Assembly (NCBI GenBank): GCA_947177825.1 | Contig: CAMWWA010000008.1 | Coordinates: 1-17,079 of the forward strand | DNA from: an uncultured Clostridia bacterium | Lineage (GTDB): Bacteria; Bacillota; Clostridia; Christensenellales; Borkfalkiaceae | DNA length: 17,079 bases | Direction: 5' to 3' | Translations under genes and position numbers: made by a program | Notes under the pieces: generated by a model | What the model saw: only the letters and a program-made list of their open reading frames with translations | The model's database searches: none | What the model was told of the DNA's origin: nothing | Shown here: in pieces, positions 1-7,400 of the stretch | How the letters are laid out: the number at the start of each line of letters is the position of its first letter | How positions within the stretch are numbered: the first letter of the stretch is position 1

Positions 1-304
1 GCTTTTTATCGTCCTCGGGGTCTTTTTCGTCGGGGTCCTTTTCATCATCGGGCTCCTTGTTGTCCTCGGGCTTCTTATTTTCGTCCTCAGGCGTTTTGTC
101 GTCACCCGGCGTTTTATCGTCGCTCGGCGTTTTGTCGTCGTCGGGCTTCTTGTTTTCTTCCTTATTGTCGTTCTTGTCGTTGTTATCGGTCTGGTTCTGG
201 TCGGTCTTGTCACCGCCGCCTATAACGTTACAGCCGGTAAACGTAGCCGCACCGAACGCGAACGAGCATGCAAGTAAAAGTGCGATAATCGATTTCTTTT
301 TCAT
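1..304 (-). CDS. Lipoprotein with acidic repeat linker (5' part only)
   Basis: Reading the minus strand from the ATG at 304 gives 101 residues with no stop before the window edge, so only the N-terminus is present. It starts MKKKSIIALLLA, a classic lipoprotein signal peptide, and the lipobox is FTGC with the lipidated cysteine at residue 25. The mature part is expected to be tethered to the outer face of the membrane. After a short Gly/Asn/Gln stretch comes a low-complexity linker of Asp, Glu, Lys and Pro, including three copies of a six-residue unit DDKTP(S/G/E). Such linkers usually hold a domain away from the membrane; that domain lies outside the window and is unknown. A GGTGG ribosome site sits 3 nt before the ATG, which is close. 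Its own promoter lies about 65-95 nt upstream. Function cannot be assigned. Confidence 0.85.
   Translation of the reverse strand, partial: MKKKSIIALLLACSFAFGAATFTGCNVIGGGDKTDQNQTDNNDKNDNKEENKKPDDDKTPSDDKTPGDDKTPEDENKKPEDNKEPDDEKDPDEKDPEDDKK
86..139 (-). repeat. Three tandem 18-bp coding repeats
   Basis: Three head-to-tail 18-bp units at 122-139, 104-121 and 86-103 encode DDKTPS, DDKTPG and DDKTPE in the linker of the partial lipoprotein. The units differ by a few bases. The unit length keeps the reading frame, so copy-number change would alter linker length without breaking the gene. Confidence 0.8.
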
Positions 305-367
305 TTTCCACCTTCCAAAAAAGTCAATATTTACACAGTTTAATATATTATATAATATATTAATTCA

Positions 368-397
368 AATATAACATTGTTAACGCAACTTTGTCAA
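368..397 (-). promoter_or_regulatory. Sigma-A type promoter of the left-edge lipoprotein gene
   Basis: On the minus strand there is a perfect -35 TTGACA (397-392), an 18-bp spacer and a -10 TATATT (373-368), reading toward the lipoprotein start at 304. Transcription would begin near 361, giving a leader of about 57 nt in a very AT-rich stretch. It lies just past the terminator of the NAD operon, so this gene is transcribed independently. Confidence 0.75.
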
Positions 398-406
398 GCG
401 TTGCAT

Positions 407-440
407 TAAAAAACGGGGCGCACCCAAAGGCACGCTCCGT
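407..440 (-). terminator. Rho-independent terminator of the nadB-nadC-niaR operon
   Basis: The minus strand downstream of the niaR stop forms a 12-position GC-rich stem (440-429 with 424-413, one A-C mismatch and two wobble pairs) closed by a short T-rich loop and followed by a run of six T. It begins only two bases after the niaR stop codon. Confidence 0.85.
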
Positions 441-441
441 A

Positions 442-951
442 TCATATCTCTATTAAAAAGCCGCGCTTTCTCAAAGCGCTTTCTATATCGTCCAGCACCT
501 GCTCGTTTTCCGCCGACACCGTGTGGTAATGATAGCCGTCCGTAACGCTCATTAAGGGCTTGGATGCGCCCGACACGAGCGAGCGGTAAAGCTCCTCCGC
601 GTGGCGCGGCGTGGACAGCTCCAACCTTGCTGAAATTTTGCCGTAAACGCGGTGGTTAACCATAATGTCCTCCACCCTGCCGCCGAGCGAGATTATAATT
701 TCGCTCTCCTCGATAAGCTCCTGCAAGGTGTGGCGGCACTTAAACACGCGCTCCGCCCCGAATCCCGAGCCCAGCACGTAGCCGCGGTTTGTGGATATTA
801 CGCCGTAGCCCTGCGCCCTTAACAGCGCGATATCCTGCACTATGACCTGCCGCGAAACCGAATACTTTTCGCTTAAAAAATTCGCCGTTACGGGATTGCG
901 GCTGTTGCCTATCAGCGATAGAATTTCCGAACGCCGCTGGTTAGCCTTCAT
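442..951 (-). CDS. niaR: NiaR-type transcriptional repressor of NAD synthesis (HTH + 3H domain)
   Basis: A 169-residue regulator. Residues 5-60 form an HTH_11-type winged helix (SEKYSVSRQVIVQDIALLR is the recognition region). Residues 70-165 match the 3H domain: H74, H100 and the H141-x-H143 pair are visible, and E82 is placed so that H74/E82/H141/H143 can form the metal site described for the Thermotoga NiaR structure. In this family (also called YrxA) the protein senses nicotinate or nicotinamide and represses NAD synthesis and niacin uptake genes. The ATG overlaps the nadC stop by one base (TAATG), with GAGG about 7 nt upstream, so it is translated with nadC and probably autoregulated through the nadB promoter. 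Length is normal. The family call is firm; the ligand is inferred from the family. Confidence 0.93.
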   Translation of the reverse strand: MKANQRRSEILSLIGNSRNPVTANFLSEKYSVSRQVIVQDIALLRAQGYGVISTNRGYVLGSGFGAERVFKCRHTLQELIEESEIIISLGGRVEDIMVNHRVYGKISARLELSTPRHAEELYRSLVSGASKPLMSVTDGYHYHTVSAENEQVLDDIESALRKRGFLIEI

Positions 952-1811
952 TACACTTCCTCTTCGGGGCGCAGCTCTTTAAGCGACAAATCGAGTATGG
1001 GCGCCGAATGCGTGAGCGCGCCTGACGAAACGAAGTCCACACCCGTTTTCTTTACCCTTTCAACGTTTTCCAGCGTGACGTTGCCGCTGCACTCCGTAAG
1101 CGCCCTGCCGCCTATCATCTCGACAGCCTTTTTCATATCCTCTACGGACATATTGTCCAGCATTATTATGTCCGCACCGGCTTCCAGAGCCTCCTTGCAC
1201 ATTTCAAGGTTTTCCACTTCCACCTCGATTTTGCGCACGAAAGGCGCGTACGCCCTTGCCATTTCCACCGCCTTTTTAACGCCGCCCGCCGCGCCTATAT
1301 GGTTATCCTTCAAAAGTACGCCGTCGGATAAGTTATACCTGTGGTTATTGCCGCCGCCGCACCTTACCGCGTATTTTTCGAAAACGCGCATATTGGGCGT
1401 GGTCTTGCGCGTATCCAGAAGCTTGGTCTTGCAGCCCTTTAGAAGATTGGCAACACTGCGCGTGTAGGTCGCAATGCCGCTCATCCTCTGCAGGAAGTTG
1501 AGCGCAACCCTTTCGCCCGACAGCAATACGCGTATGTCGCCCGAAACCATTGCGATGCGCTGACCTTTCTTTACCTCGTCGCCGTCCTTAACGAAAATTT
1601 CGATTATGGTGTGCTCGTCTAAAAGCTTGAACACCCTTTCGAAAACGTTAAGGCCGCAGATAACGCCGTCATGCTTGCAGATAAGCTTTACCCTGCCCCT
1701 CTTATATTCGGGCATTACGGAATTGGTGGTGACGTCCTCGTTGCCGATATCCTCCTCCAACGCCTGCTTGATAAGTCTGTCCATTATAAGCTTTTCGGTA
1801 AGTTCGTTCAT
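951..1811 (-). CDS. nadC: Nicotinate-nucleotide pyrophosphorylase, carboxylating (quinolinate phosphoribosyltransferase)
   Basis: A 286-residue enzyme of normal length that joins quinolinate to PRPP, releasing CO2 and pyrophosphate to give nicotinate mononucleotide in the de novo NAD pathway. The signature blocks are present in order: ERVALNFLQRMSG (100-112), DTRKTTPNMR (133-142), CGGGNNHR (151-158), KDNH (168-171), EVEVE (196-200), LDN (218-220) and SGNVTLENV (242-250). The basic residues in the 133-171 blocks bind quinolinate and PRPP in the family. The start is supported by AAGGAG eight nt upstream, inside the end of nadB. The ATG overlaps the nadB stop by four bases (ATGA), so the two are translationally coupled. 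All key residues are intact; an active cytoplasmic enzyme is expected. Confidence 0.97.
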   Translation of the reverse strand: MNELTEKLIMDRLIKQALEEDIGNEDVTTNSVMPEYKRGRVKLICKHDGVICGLNVFERVFKLLDEHTIIEIFVKDGDEVKKGQRIAMVSGDIRVLLSGERVALNFLQRMSGIATYTRSVANLLKGCKTKLLDTRKTTPNMRVFEKYAVRCGGGNNHRYNLSDGVLLKDNHIGAAGGVKKAVEMARAYAPFVRKIEVEVENLEMCKEALEAGADIIMLDNMSVEDMKKAVEMIGGRALTECSGNVTLENVERVKKTGVDFVSSGALTHSAPILDLSLKELRPEEEV

Positions 1812-3145
1812 TGCGCTTTCTCCTTTAAATTTACGTTTATGTCCCTGCCAGCTTCCGTGTCCTTAACGGCTTGGCGTACCTGCTCTTTATATTCCGACAG
1901 CAGCTTTTCGGGCTCCGCATACTTAGAATAATCTATTCTTTCTTCCGCGCCCTTAAAATCGGCGGGGGCGTAATTGTTTTCTATATCCTGCGCCGCGCGC
2001 TTTGCAAACAGCAGGCTTTCGAGCAGCGAATTGGATGCCAGCCTGTTTTTGCCGTGCACGCCGTTGCAGCACGTTTCGCCCACCGCGTACAGACCGTTCA
2101 TAGTCGTTCTGCCGTTCAAGTCGCTCCGTATGCCGCCCATAAAATAGTGGATTGCAGGCACGACGGGGATGCACTGCGTGTAAACGTCGTAGCCTTCCTC
2201 CGCGCACTTTGCGACTATCTGGGGGAAGTGCGCCGCAATCTCCTCCCTGGGAACGGGGCGCATATCCAGCCAAACGAAGTCCGTGCCGTCCTTTTTCATC
2301 TGCGCAAGCACCGCGTCCTTTACGACGTCGCGCGGTTTAAGCTCGTCCGTAAAGCGGTTGAAATTTTTATCCAGCAGATGCGCACCCTCGCCGCGCACCG
2401 ATTCGGTAATTAAAAACCGCCTGCCGCGCTTTTTGGTGTACAGCGTCGTGGGATGCACCTGAATGTAATTTATATGGTCCACGGCTACACCATGGTTCAG
2501 ACATATCGCAAGCGAATCGCCCGTGAGCACGCGGAAGTTGGTCGTGTTGCCGAACGCGCCGCCTATGCCGCCCGTCGCAAGCACAACGTAGTCTGCGTAA
2601 ACGCTTACCGTCTTCTTTTCCTTTCCGTCGTGTGCGATTATTCCAACGCACCTGCCGCCGTTCTCTATAATATCCAGCATAACCACGCAAGGCGCAACCT
2701 GCACGTTTTCAAGCTTTTTAACCTTCTTCATAAGCGCGGAGGTTATCTCCTTGCCCGTGCAATCCTCGTGATAGCAAATTCTGGGCGAGGTGTGTCCGCC
2801 CTCCCTCGTGTAGGCAAAGGAACCGTCGGGCTCCCTTTCGAAGCGCACGCCGCACTTAACCAGGTCGTCGATAATCTCCTGCGAGCCCTTCAACATACAC
2901 TCCACCGAGTCGGGGTTGTTTTCGTAGTGCCCCGCGCGCATGGTGTCGTTAAAATATTCGTCGTAATCGAAGTCGCCGCGCAGCCTGCAAATACCGCCCT
3001 GCGCAAGATAGCTGTCGCTCTGCCTGGGCGATTTTTTACAGATTATAAGAACGGACTTGCCGCACGGAAGATTGAGAGCGCAGTTCAGCCCCGCGACTCC
3101 CGCTCCGACGATTATAACGTCGTACTTTTTCTTCAAATTTGCCAT
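1808..3145 (-). CDS. nadB: L-aspartate oxidase, short form
   Basis: A 445-residue flavoprotein that oxidises aspartate to iminoaspartate, the first step of de novo NAD synthesis. The N-terminal FAD fold is clear: GAGVAG at 14-19, then the LAQGGIC loop typical of NadB, the substrate-site CYHEDCTGKEI region, HPTTLY, an ESVRGEGAHLLD stretch, the HYFMGGIRSDLNGRT capping-domain block and the C-terminal FAD motif GVHGKNRLASNSLLE. It is shorter than the 500-540 residues of E. coli type NadB: the C-terminal three-helix bundle is mostly missing, as in some other anaerobes. I start at the ATG at 3145 because YDVIIVGAG follows at the normal distance. A longer TTG start at 3166 would sit inside the promoter. 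nadC and niaR follow with overlaps; nadA, which completes quinolinate synthesis, is not in the window. Fumarate reductase is an alternative for the fold, but context rules it out. Confidence 0.93.
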   Translation of the reverse strand: MANLKKKYDVIIVGAGVAGLNCALNLPCGKSVLIICKKSPRQSDSYLAQGGICRLRGDFDYDEYFNDTMRAGHYENNPDSVECMLKGSQEIIDDLVKCGVRFEREPDGSFAYTREGGHTSPRICYHEDCTGKEITSALMKKVKKLENVQVAPCVVMLDIIENGGRCVGIIAHDGKEKKTVSVYADYVVLATGGIGGAFGNTTNFRVLTGDSLAICLNHGVAVDHINYIQVHPTTLYTKKRGRRFLITESVRGEGAHLLDKNFNRFTDELKPRDVVKDAVLAQMKKDGTDFVWLDMRPVPREEIAAHFPQIVAKCAEEGYDVYTQCIPVVPAIHYFMGGIRSDLNGRTTMNGLYAVGETCCNGVHGKNRLASNSLLESLLFAKRAAQDIENNYAPADFKGAEERIDYSKYAEPEKLLSEYKEQVRQAVKDTEAGRDINVNLKEKAQ

Positions 3146-3154
3146 ATCGTAGAA

Positions 3155-3183
3155 AGTATACAGCAAAACTTTACACCTGTCAA
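3155..3183 (-). promoter_or_regulatory. Consensus sigma-A promoter of the nadB-nadC-niaR operon
   Basis: On the minus strand: TTGACA (3183-3178), 17-bp spacer, TATACT (3160-3155). The expected transcription start is near 3148, only about three bases before the nadB ATG at 3145, and no Shine-Dalgarno site separates them. The transcript should therefore be leaderless or nearly so. Confidence 0.8.
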
Positions 3184-3195
3184 GTCAACTGTCAA
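3170..3195. promoter_or_regulatory. Candidate NiaR operator over the nadB -35 box
   Basis: An imperfect inverted repeat, TTTACA-CC-TGTCAA on the plus strand (3170-3183), covers the -35 box, and three direct copies of GTCAA lie at 3179-3183, 3184-3188 and 3191-3195. A repressor bound here would block polymerase. Because the operon encodes NiaR, autorepression is the natural reading, but the operator assignment is inferred from position and symmetry only. Confidence 0.45.
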
Positions 3196-3308
3196 CCTTT
3201 TTACGTATACGGTACCGCACAATTATACGGCTTCGACAGTATAAGTCATTTTTTTCCGTGATAGTTAGAAAGCAAGCTTAATATGATAGCGTGTAAGGAG
3301 AAAGATAA

Positions 3309-3752
3309 ATGAAAGCAAGTCAACTTTTCGGCATACAAATCAAATGCGAAAGCGCGCAGAAAGAGGGCTATATTATGGCAATCAGCCGCGTTGAGGACAG
3401 AATTGAGGGCTATATATGCTGTAACCAACAGGAAACCGAGTTTTTTGCGGAAAGCGCGGGCGCGAAAATAAAGGACGGAAAGCTGTGCGCTTTAACGACG
3501 GGCAAGCGCAGCAAAGCAAGCCGCAACTTAAAGCTGGGACAACCCGTTTACAGCGAGGACGGAAAATTTTTGGGACACGTGGACGATTACGAAATTTCCG
3601 CAAACCGCCTGACGGGCGCGCTTGTCGGGCGCCGCAAATTTCCCTTCGAACGCCTTACGATAGGCGACGTCGTCATAGTCAGGAACGATAAGACGCGCAC
3701 AGAGATTGCAGCCAAGGATATGTTCATAGGCGCGATAACTTCAACGCAGTAA
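3309..3752 (+). CDS. PRC-barrel domain protein
   Basis: A 147-residue soluble protein. The C-terminal half (residues 75-128) reads as a PRC-barrel: LGQPVYSEDGKFLGHVDDYEI, then FPFERLTIGDVVIVRNDK, the usual pattern of small beta-barrels. The first half (LFGIQIK... GYIMAISRVEDRIEGYICC, residues 6-38) looks like a second, more divergent barrel of the same kind, so this is probably a tandem. PRC-barrels occur in RimM, in photosynthetic reaction centres and in small sporulation-linked proteins (YlmC/YmxH type); no specific function can be read here. The start has AAGGAG 8 nt upstream. A TATGAT at 3282-3287 could be a -10 box but lacks a good -35. The gene stands alone on the plus strand, divergent from nadB and convergent with the membrane protein gene. 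Confidence 0.8.
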   Translation: MKASQLFGIQIKCESAQKEGYIMAISRVEDRIEGYICCNQQETEFFAESAGAKIKDGKLCALTTGKRSKASRNLKLGQPVYSEDGKFLGHVDDYEISANRLTGALVGRRKFPFERLTIGDVVIVRNDKTRTEIAAKDMFIGAITSTQ

Positions 3753-3756
3753 AAAA

Positions 3757-3787
3757 AGAGGGGGCAGCCGCACGGCTGCCCCTCTCT
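3757..3787. terminator. Bidirectional terminator between convergent genes
   Basis: A strong inverted repeat with a GGGGCAGCC/GGCTGCCCC core has an A-rich left flank (seven A) and a T-containing right flank (TCTCTTTCATTTT). It can stop transcription from both sides: the PRC-barrel gene ending at 3752 and the membrane protein gene ending at 3794. Confidence 0.88.
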
Positions 3788-3793
3788 TTCATT

Positions 3794-4426
3794 TTATAAA
3801 TCGTATTTTGCCATGAGCTTTAAAAGAGCGTTGAACATTTCGTTGAGCGACTCTCCCTCCTGCGGCGAAAGCACTCCCTTCACCTTTAAGACGGTGAGCG
3901 CGATTTTGATTTTTTCAAGCTCCTGCCTGTCGCCCCTGCCGAGGTTTTTCAATAAAAGCTTGTCGGCAATGGACAGAGCGTGTTCAAGCCTAACTCCGCT
4001 CTGCGCGGCGGGCGCGTCGGTTACGGGCGCGCTCTGCGGCTGTCTTACCTGTCTGCCCGAGGCAATTACCGCAGCTTGCACGGGCGTACCCTCCGCTGCG
4101 GGCGCACGCTTTTTACGCGCCTTAAAAAGGCTAAGCGCGCCGTATAAAAGATATCCCGCGCACCAGAACACCGCCGAAGCGGCAACCGAATGGGCTAAGG
4201 GGAACTCGGTTAAAAACACGGCAAGCGTAAGCGCCGTAAACGCGTTTACCGCATACAGGAAAGCGCGCTTGTCACGGGCGCGAACCCTGTGCGAGATAAG
4301 GCACCCGATAAGCGCGGCGGCAAAAACCACGCCGAACGCCGCAAGGTCGATTACTATAAGCAGACCGAAGTCCGCATTGCCAAGTTGTGCAAGCACGCTT
4401 TTAAATAAATTCGTCACCGTTACCAT
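3794..4426 (-). CDS. Unrecognised three-helix membrane protein
   Basis: A 210-residue protein I do not recognise. Three hydrophobic stretches near residues 20-44, 55-73 and 80-101 look like membrane helices, with basic residues after the first (HRVRARDKR) and third (KARKKR), so the long tail is likely cytoplasmic. Residues 103-140 are Ala/Pro/Gln-rich and probably disordered. Residues 145-210 are amphipathic and helix-forming, ending SPQEGESLNEMFNALLKLMAKYDL. It lies 73 bp after addA with no clear terminator between, so read-through is possible. A perfect TATAAT at 4435-4440 ends 8 nt before the ATG with no Shine-Dalgarno site, which suggests a leaderless transcript. A GTG three codons later is the only nearby alternative start. 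No catalytic motif is visible. Confidence 0.7.
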   Translation of the reverse strand: MVTVTNLFKSVLAQLGNADFGLLIVIDLAAFGVVFAAALIGCLISHRVRARDKRAFLYAVNAFTALTLAVFLTEFPLAHSVAASAVFWCAGYLLYGALSLFKARKKRAPAAEGTPVQAAVIASGRQVRQPQSAPVTDAPAAQSGVRLEHALSIADKLLLKNLGRGDRQELEKIKIALTVLKVKGVLSPQEGESLNEMFNALLKLMAKYDL

Positions 4427-4434
4427 ACGGTCAA

Positions 4435-4440
4435 ATTATA
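4435..4440 (-). promoter_or_regulatory. -10 box ahead of the three-helix membrane protein gene
   Basis: A perfect TATAAT on the minus strand (4440-4435), with transcription expected near 4428, two bases before the ATG at 4426. The -35 region at the right spacing (CCTATG or TCCTAT) is poor, so this is less certain than the other promoters in the window. Confidence 0.45.
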
Positions 4441-4499
4441 GCCGTAAATCACCGCGACATAGGATTTATTTTGTCGTACTTTGCCTGATTTTGGCGCAA

Positions 4500-7400
4500 T
4501 CAATCACCGTCCGCCATATCTATCTGTTTTAAGGCGCGGATATTTATTATCGTCGTCGAAACGTCGCTCTCTTTAAGACCGTAAATTGCACACACCACGC
4601 TCCTGTACAGCGCAAGCTGGGGGGCGTACTTTTTCTTTATATAGCTTTCCGAATGGGCACTGTATTTGTAGTCGATTATGTCCGCGCTTACCGCCCTGCC
4701 GCCTTTGCGGTTTACCGCTAAAAGGTCGATTGCGCCCTGCACTATTACGCCGTTCCCGTCGTCCTCGCCAACGGCAAAACCGTTGCCGCCGTTTTTAAGC
4801 GATACGTAACCGGCGGAAGGAAGGCGGCACACAAACTCACGCTCGCGGTAAAGATTTTTGTTTTCAACGCCGTCGAACGCGGACATAGAAAGTATGCGCA
4901 CCAGCTGTTCAACGCCCACAAGGGCGACATGTTCCGCAGTCATAAGACCGGCGCTTTCAAAGCGTTTCAGCTGTGCCATAACGCCCTCTTCACTCCTCAC
5001 CGAAAAGTCGCACAGCTCCAAAAATCTGTGGTAGGCAATGCCCGCCTCCGCATTGGTATCGGCGCCCTCCTCCATCCCGTCGTCGAACAGAATTTCCGAG
5101 TTCGCCTCTTCGCTCAGCGCGCGCAGCAGCCCCGAAGCCGAACCCTTTACGGGAAGGTCAACGCCCCTTTCGTAAGGATATTTATATGAGGAAATTTCCC
5201 TCAACTCGTCAAGCGTATTCTGGTCGGCGCGGCTCTCGTCCAGCACGCGGCGCACGCCCTCCTCCGACTGTCCCGTTTGCTCCTCAACGGACAATATACG
5301 AGGGTTAAACGCCTTAATATCGAACAAATCAGCGTAATTATCGGCATAGCCCGCCTTTACGCAATCGAAGTCTTCCGCTCTTTCCGTCAGGATATGCAGC
5401 GCGTATTTGGCGCGCGTGCACGCAACGTAGAACAGATTTATTTCGTTGCTCAGCTCCTCCCGCTCCGCGCGCATTTTATAAAGCCTGCGCAGCAGCGTGT
5501 TGCTCTGCGACCTGTCCTCCGCGTTGAAGTAACGGGGAGCAAAACCGAAGTCGTCGTCAAACGGCATTTCGCACCTGTCGTCGCCCGCGTAGCTCGCCGC
5601 GATATCGGCGACTATCACCACGGGGAATTCCAGCCCCTTGGAGGCGTGCATGGTCATAACCTTTATGCAGTCGGAAGCCAGCGCGGCAGGCGCTAAAATT
5701 TTGTTTCCTCCGGCGCGCACCTTAGCAAGAAAGGCGCCCAGGTACAGTTCGCCCGACGGCGAATAAGCCTCGCTCTGCAATCTTCTCAGCGCGGCAAGCT
5801 TGCCCTCCGTGTCGTACGCCGCCGAGAAGTTGCCCACACAAATAATTTCGTCAATCAGCCGCGCGGCGCCTATACTGCCGGAAAGCGTGCGCAGCCTGTC
5901 AACGCGCCCGTAAAAGGCGTGCAGTTTTTCAGCCGTGCCGTCCTTACAATTTTCCGCGTAAGCCGCGGCGCACTCGCGGAAGAGCGGCGTCTTGTTTTCG
6001 CGTTCGTCCCTAATAATTTTATCCTTGTTCGCGTCGCCGAAAATACGTATTTTTGCAAGCTCGCCCTCGGTCATCGCTCCCAGAGGAGACAGCAGCGCGC
6101 TTGCAAGCTCAACGTCCTGCGCGCCGTTGTCCAGATAGTTCAAAACGTCTAGCATGCGTATTATTTCGGGACGGTCGCAGATATTTACCTCCGCCGCACC
6201 CGCAACGGGATATTTGGCAGTCAACGCGCGCACTATGCCCTGCGCGCTCCTGTTGGCGCGCTTTCTTGTAAGCACGCATATGTCGCCCGTTTCCACCTTT
6301 TTCATCCGCCCCTCGTCGGGGTCGAAATATTCGCTCTTTAACGCCTCCTCCACGAGTTGAAGTACGGCAAGTCCCTCGGCGGCTAAGCTCTTTGCGGCAA
6401 GCTTCTGTTCGGAAACAGAATAGATTCCGCGCGCCTCTTCCTTGGGCGTTTCGCCGCCCTCGAAAAGGCAGATTTCGGCAACGCCGCCACAGCCCTCTTT
6501 ATAGCGCGCGCCGCCCCTCATCGCGTGCCCGTCGGCATAATCGAACTCGCACACGGGCGGTTTCATCACCTCTGAAAACAGGTCGTTGACGAACGATATA
6601 ACGCCCTTTGCGCTTCTGAAATTGTCGGGCAGAATTACGTATTTGCCCCTGCTTCCGACCACGCCGCACTTTTCCGCAAAGAAGCGCGAGCGGCTGCCGC
6701 GGAAGCCGTATATCGCCTGTTTAAGGTCGCCCACGCAGAAAATATCGTTGCCGGCAACCGCGCTTATAATCTCGTCCTGAATAGGATTGACGTCCTGATA
6801 TTCGTCCACGAAAACGAATTGATATTTCTCCCTTATCGCCGCGCGGACGTCCCCGTCGCACTCTTCGCCGTTTAAAAGAGCAAGCGCATAGTGCTCCAAA
6901 TCGCCGTAATCAAGCTTGCTTTCCTCGCGCTTAACCCCGTCATATGCGGCGGCAAACCTCTTTAATACGCTTACAAACGCCTGAGCAACCGCTCCGCTTT
7001 CGAAGAACCGCCGCCTCTCGGTTCCCTCATCCTCCGTATCCTTGTTAACCGCCTTGTAGCGCTTTTTAATCTTGTCGCAGAACGAAGAAAACGCCGCGTC
7101 GTCCTCGGCAACCTCGCTTTTAACCCTCGGCTTTACGGAGTTGGAAAGTCTTGCAGGGGGCGAAAAAATTTGCCCGCTTTCGGCAAGCGCGATAAGCGTC
7201 GAGCGCATTTCGTCCAGCACCTTCAAATACCCTTCGGCGTTTACCGCAGGGTGAAAGTCTTGCGCGAATTTTTCTATCGCACCGGCGAGCACGCCGTACT
7301 TTTCCGCAATTACTTTGCCGTACTCCGCGCACGCCTTTTCAAAGCCCTCTTCGGTGTAAGTGAACGCGATGACCTCGTCCAGCAGTTTCGCATAATCCGG

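Noticed and set aside
57..374. A serine/leucine-rich 105-codon frame on the plus strand at the left edge.
   Set aside because: It is the antisense of the Asp/Lys/Pro repeat region of the lipoprotein gene and runs through its promoter.
2453..3244. A 263-codon open frame on the plus strand opposite nadB.
   Set aside because: It runs opposite the nadB coding sequence and across its promoter, with no protein family features.
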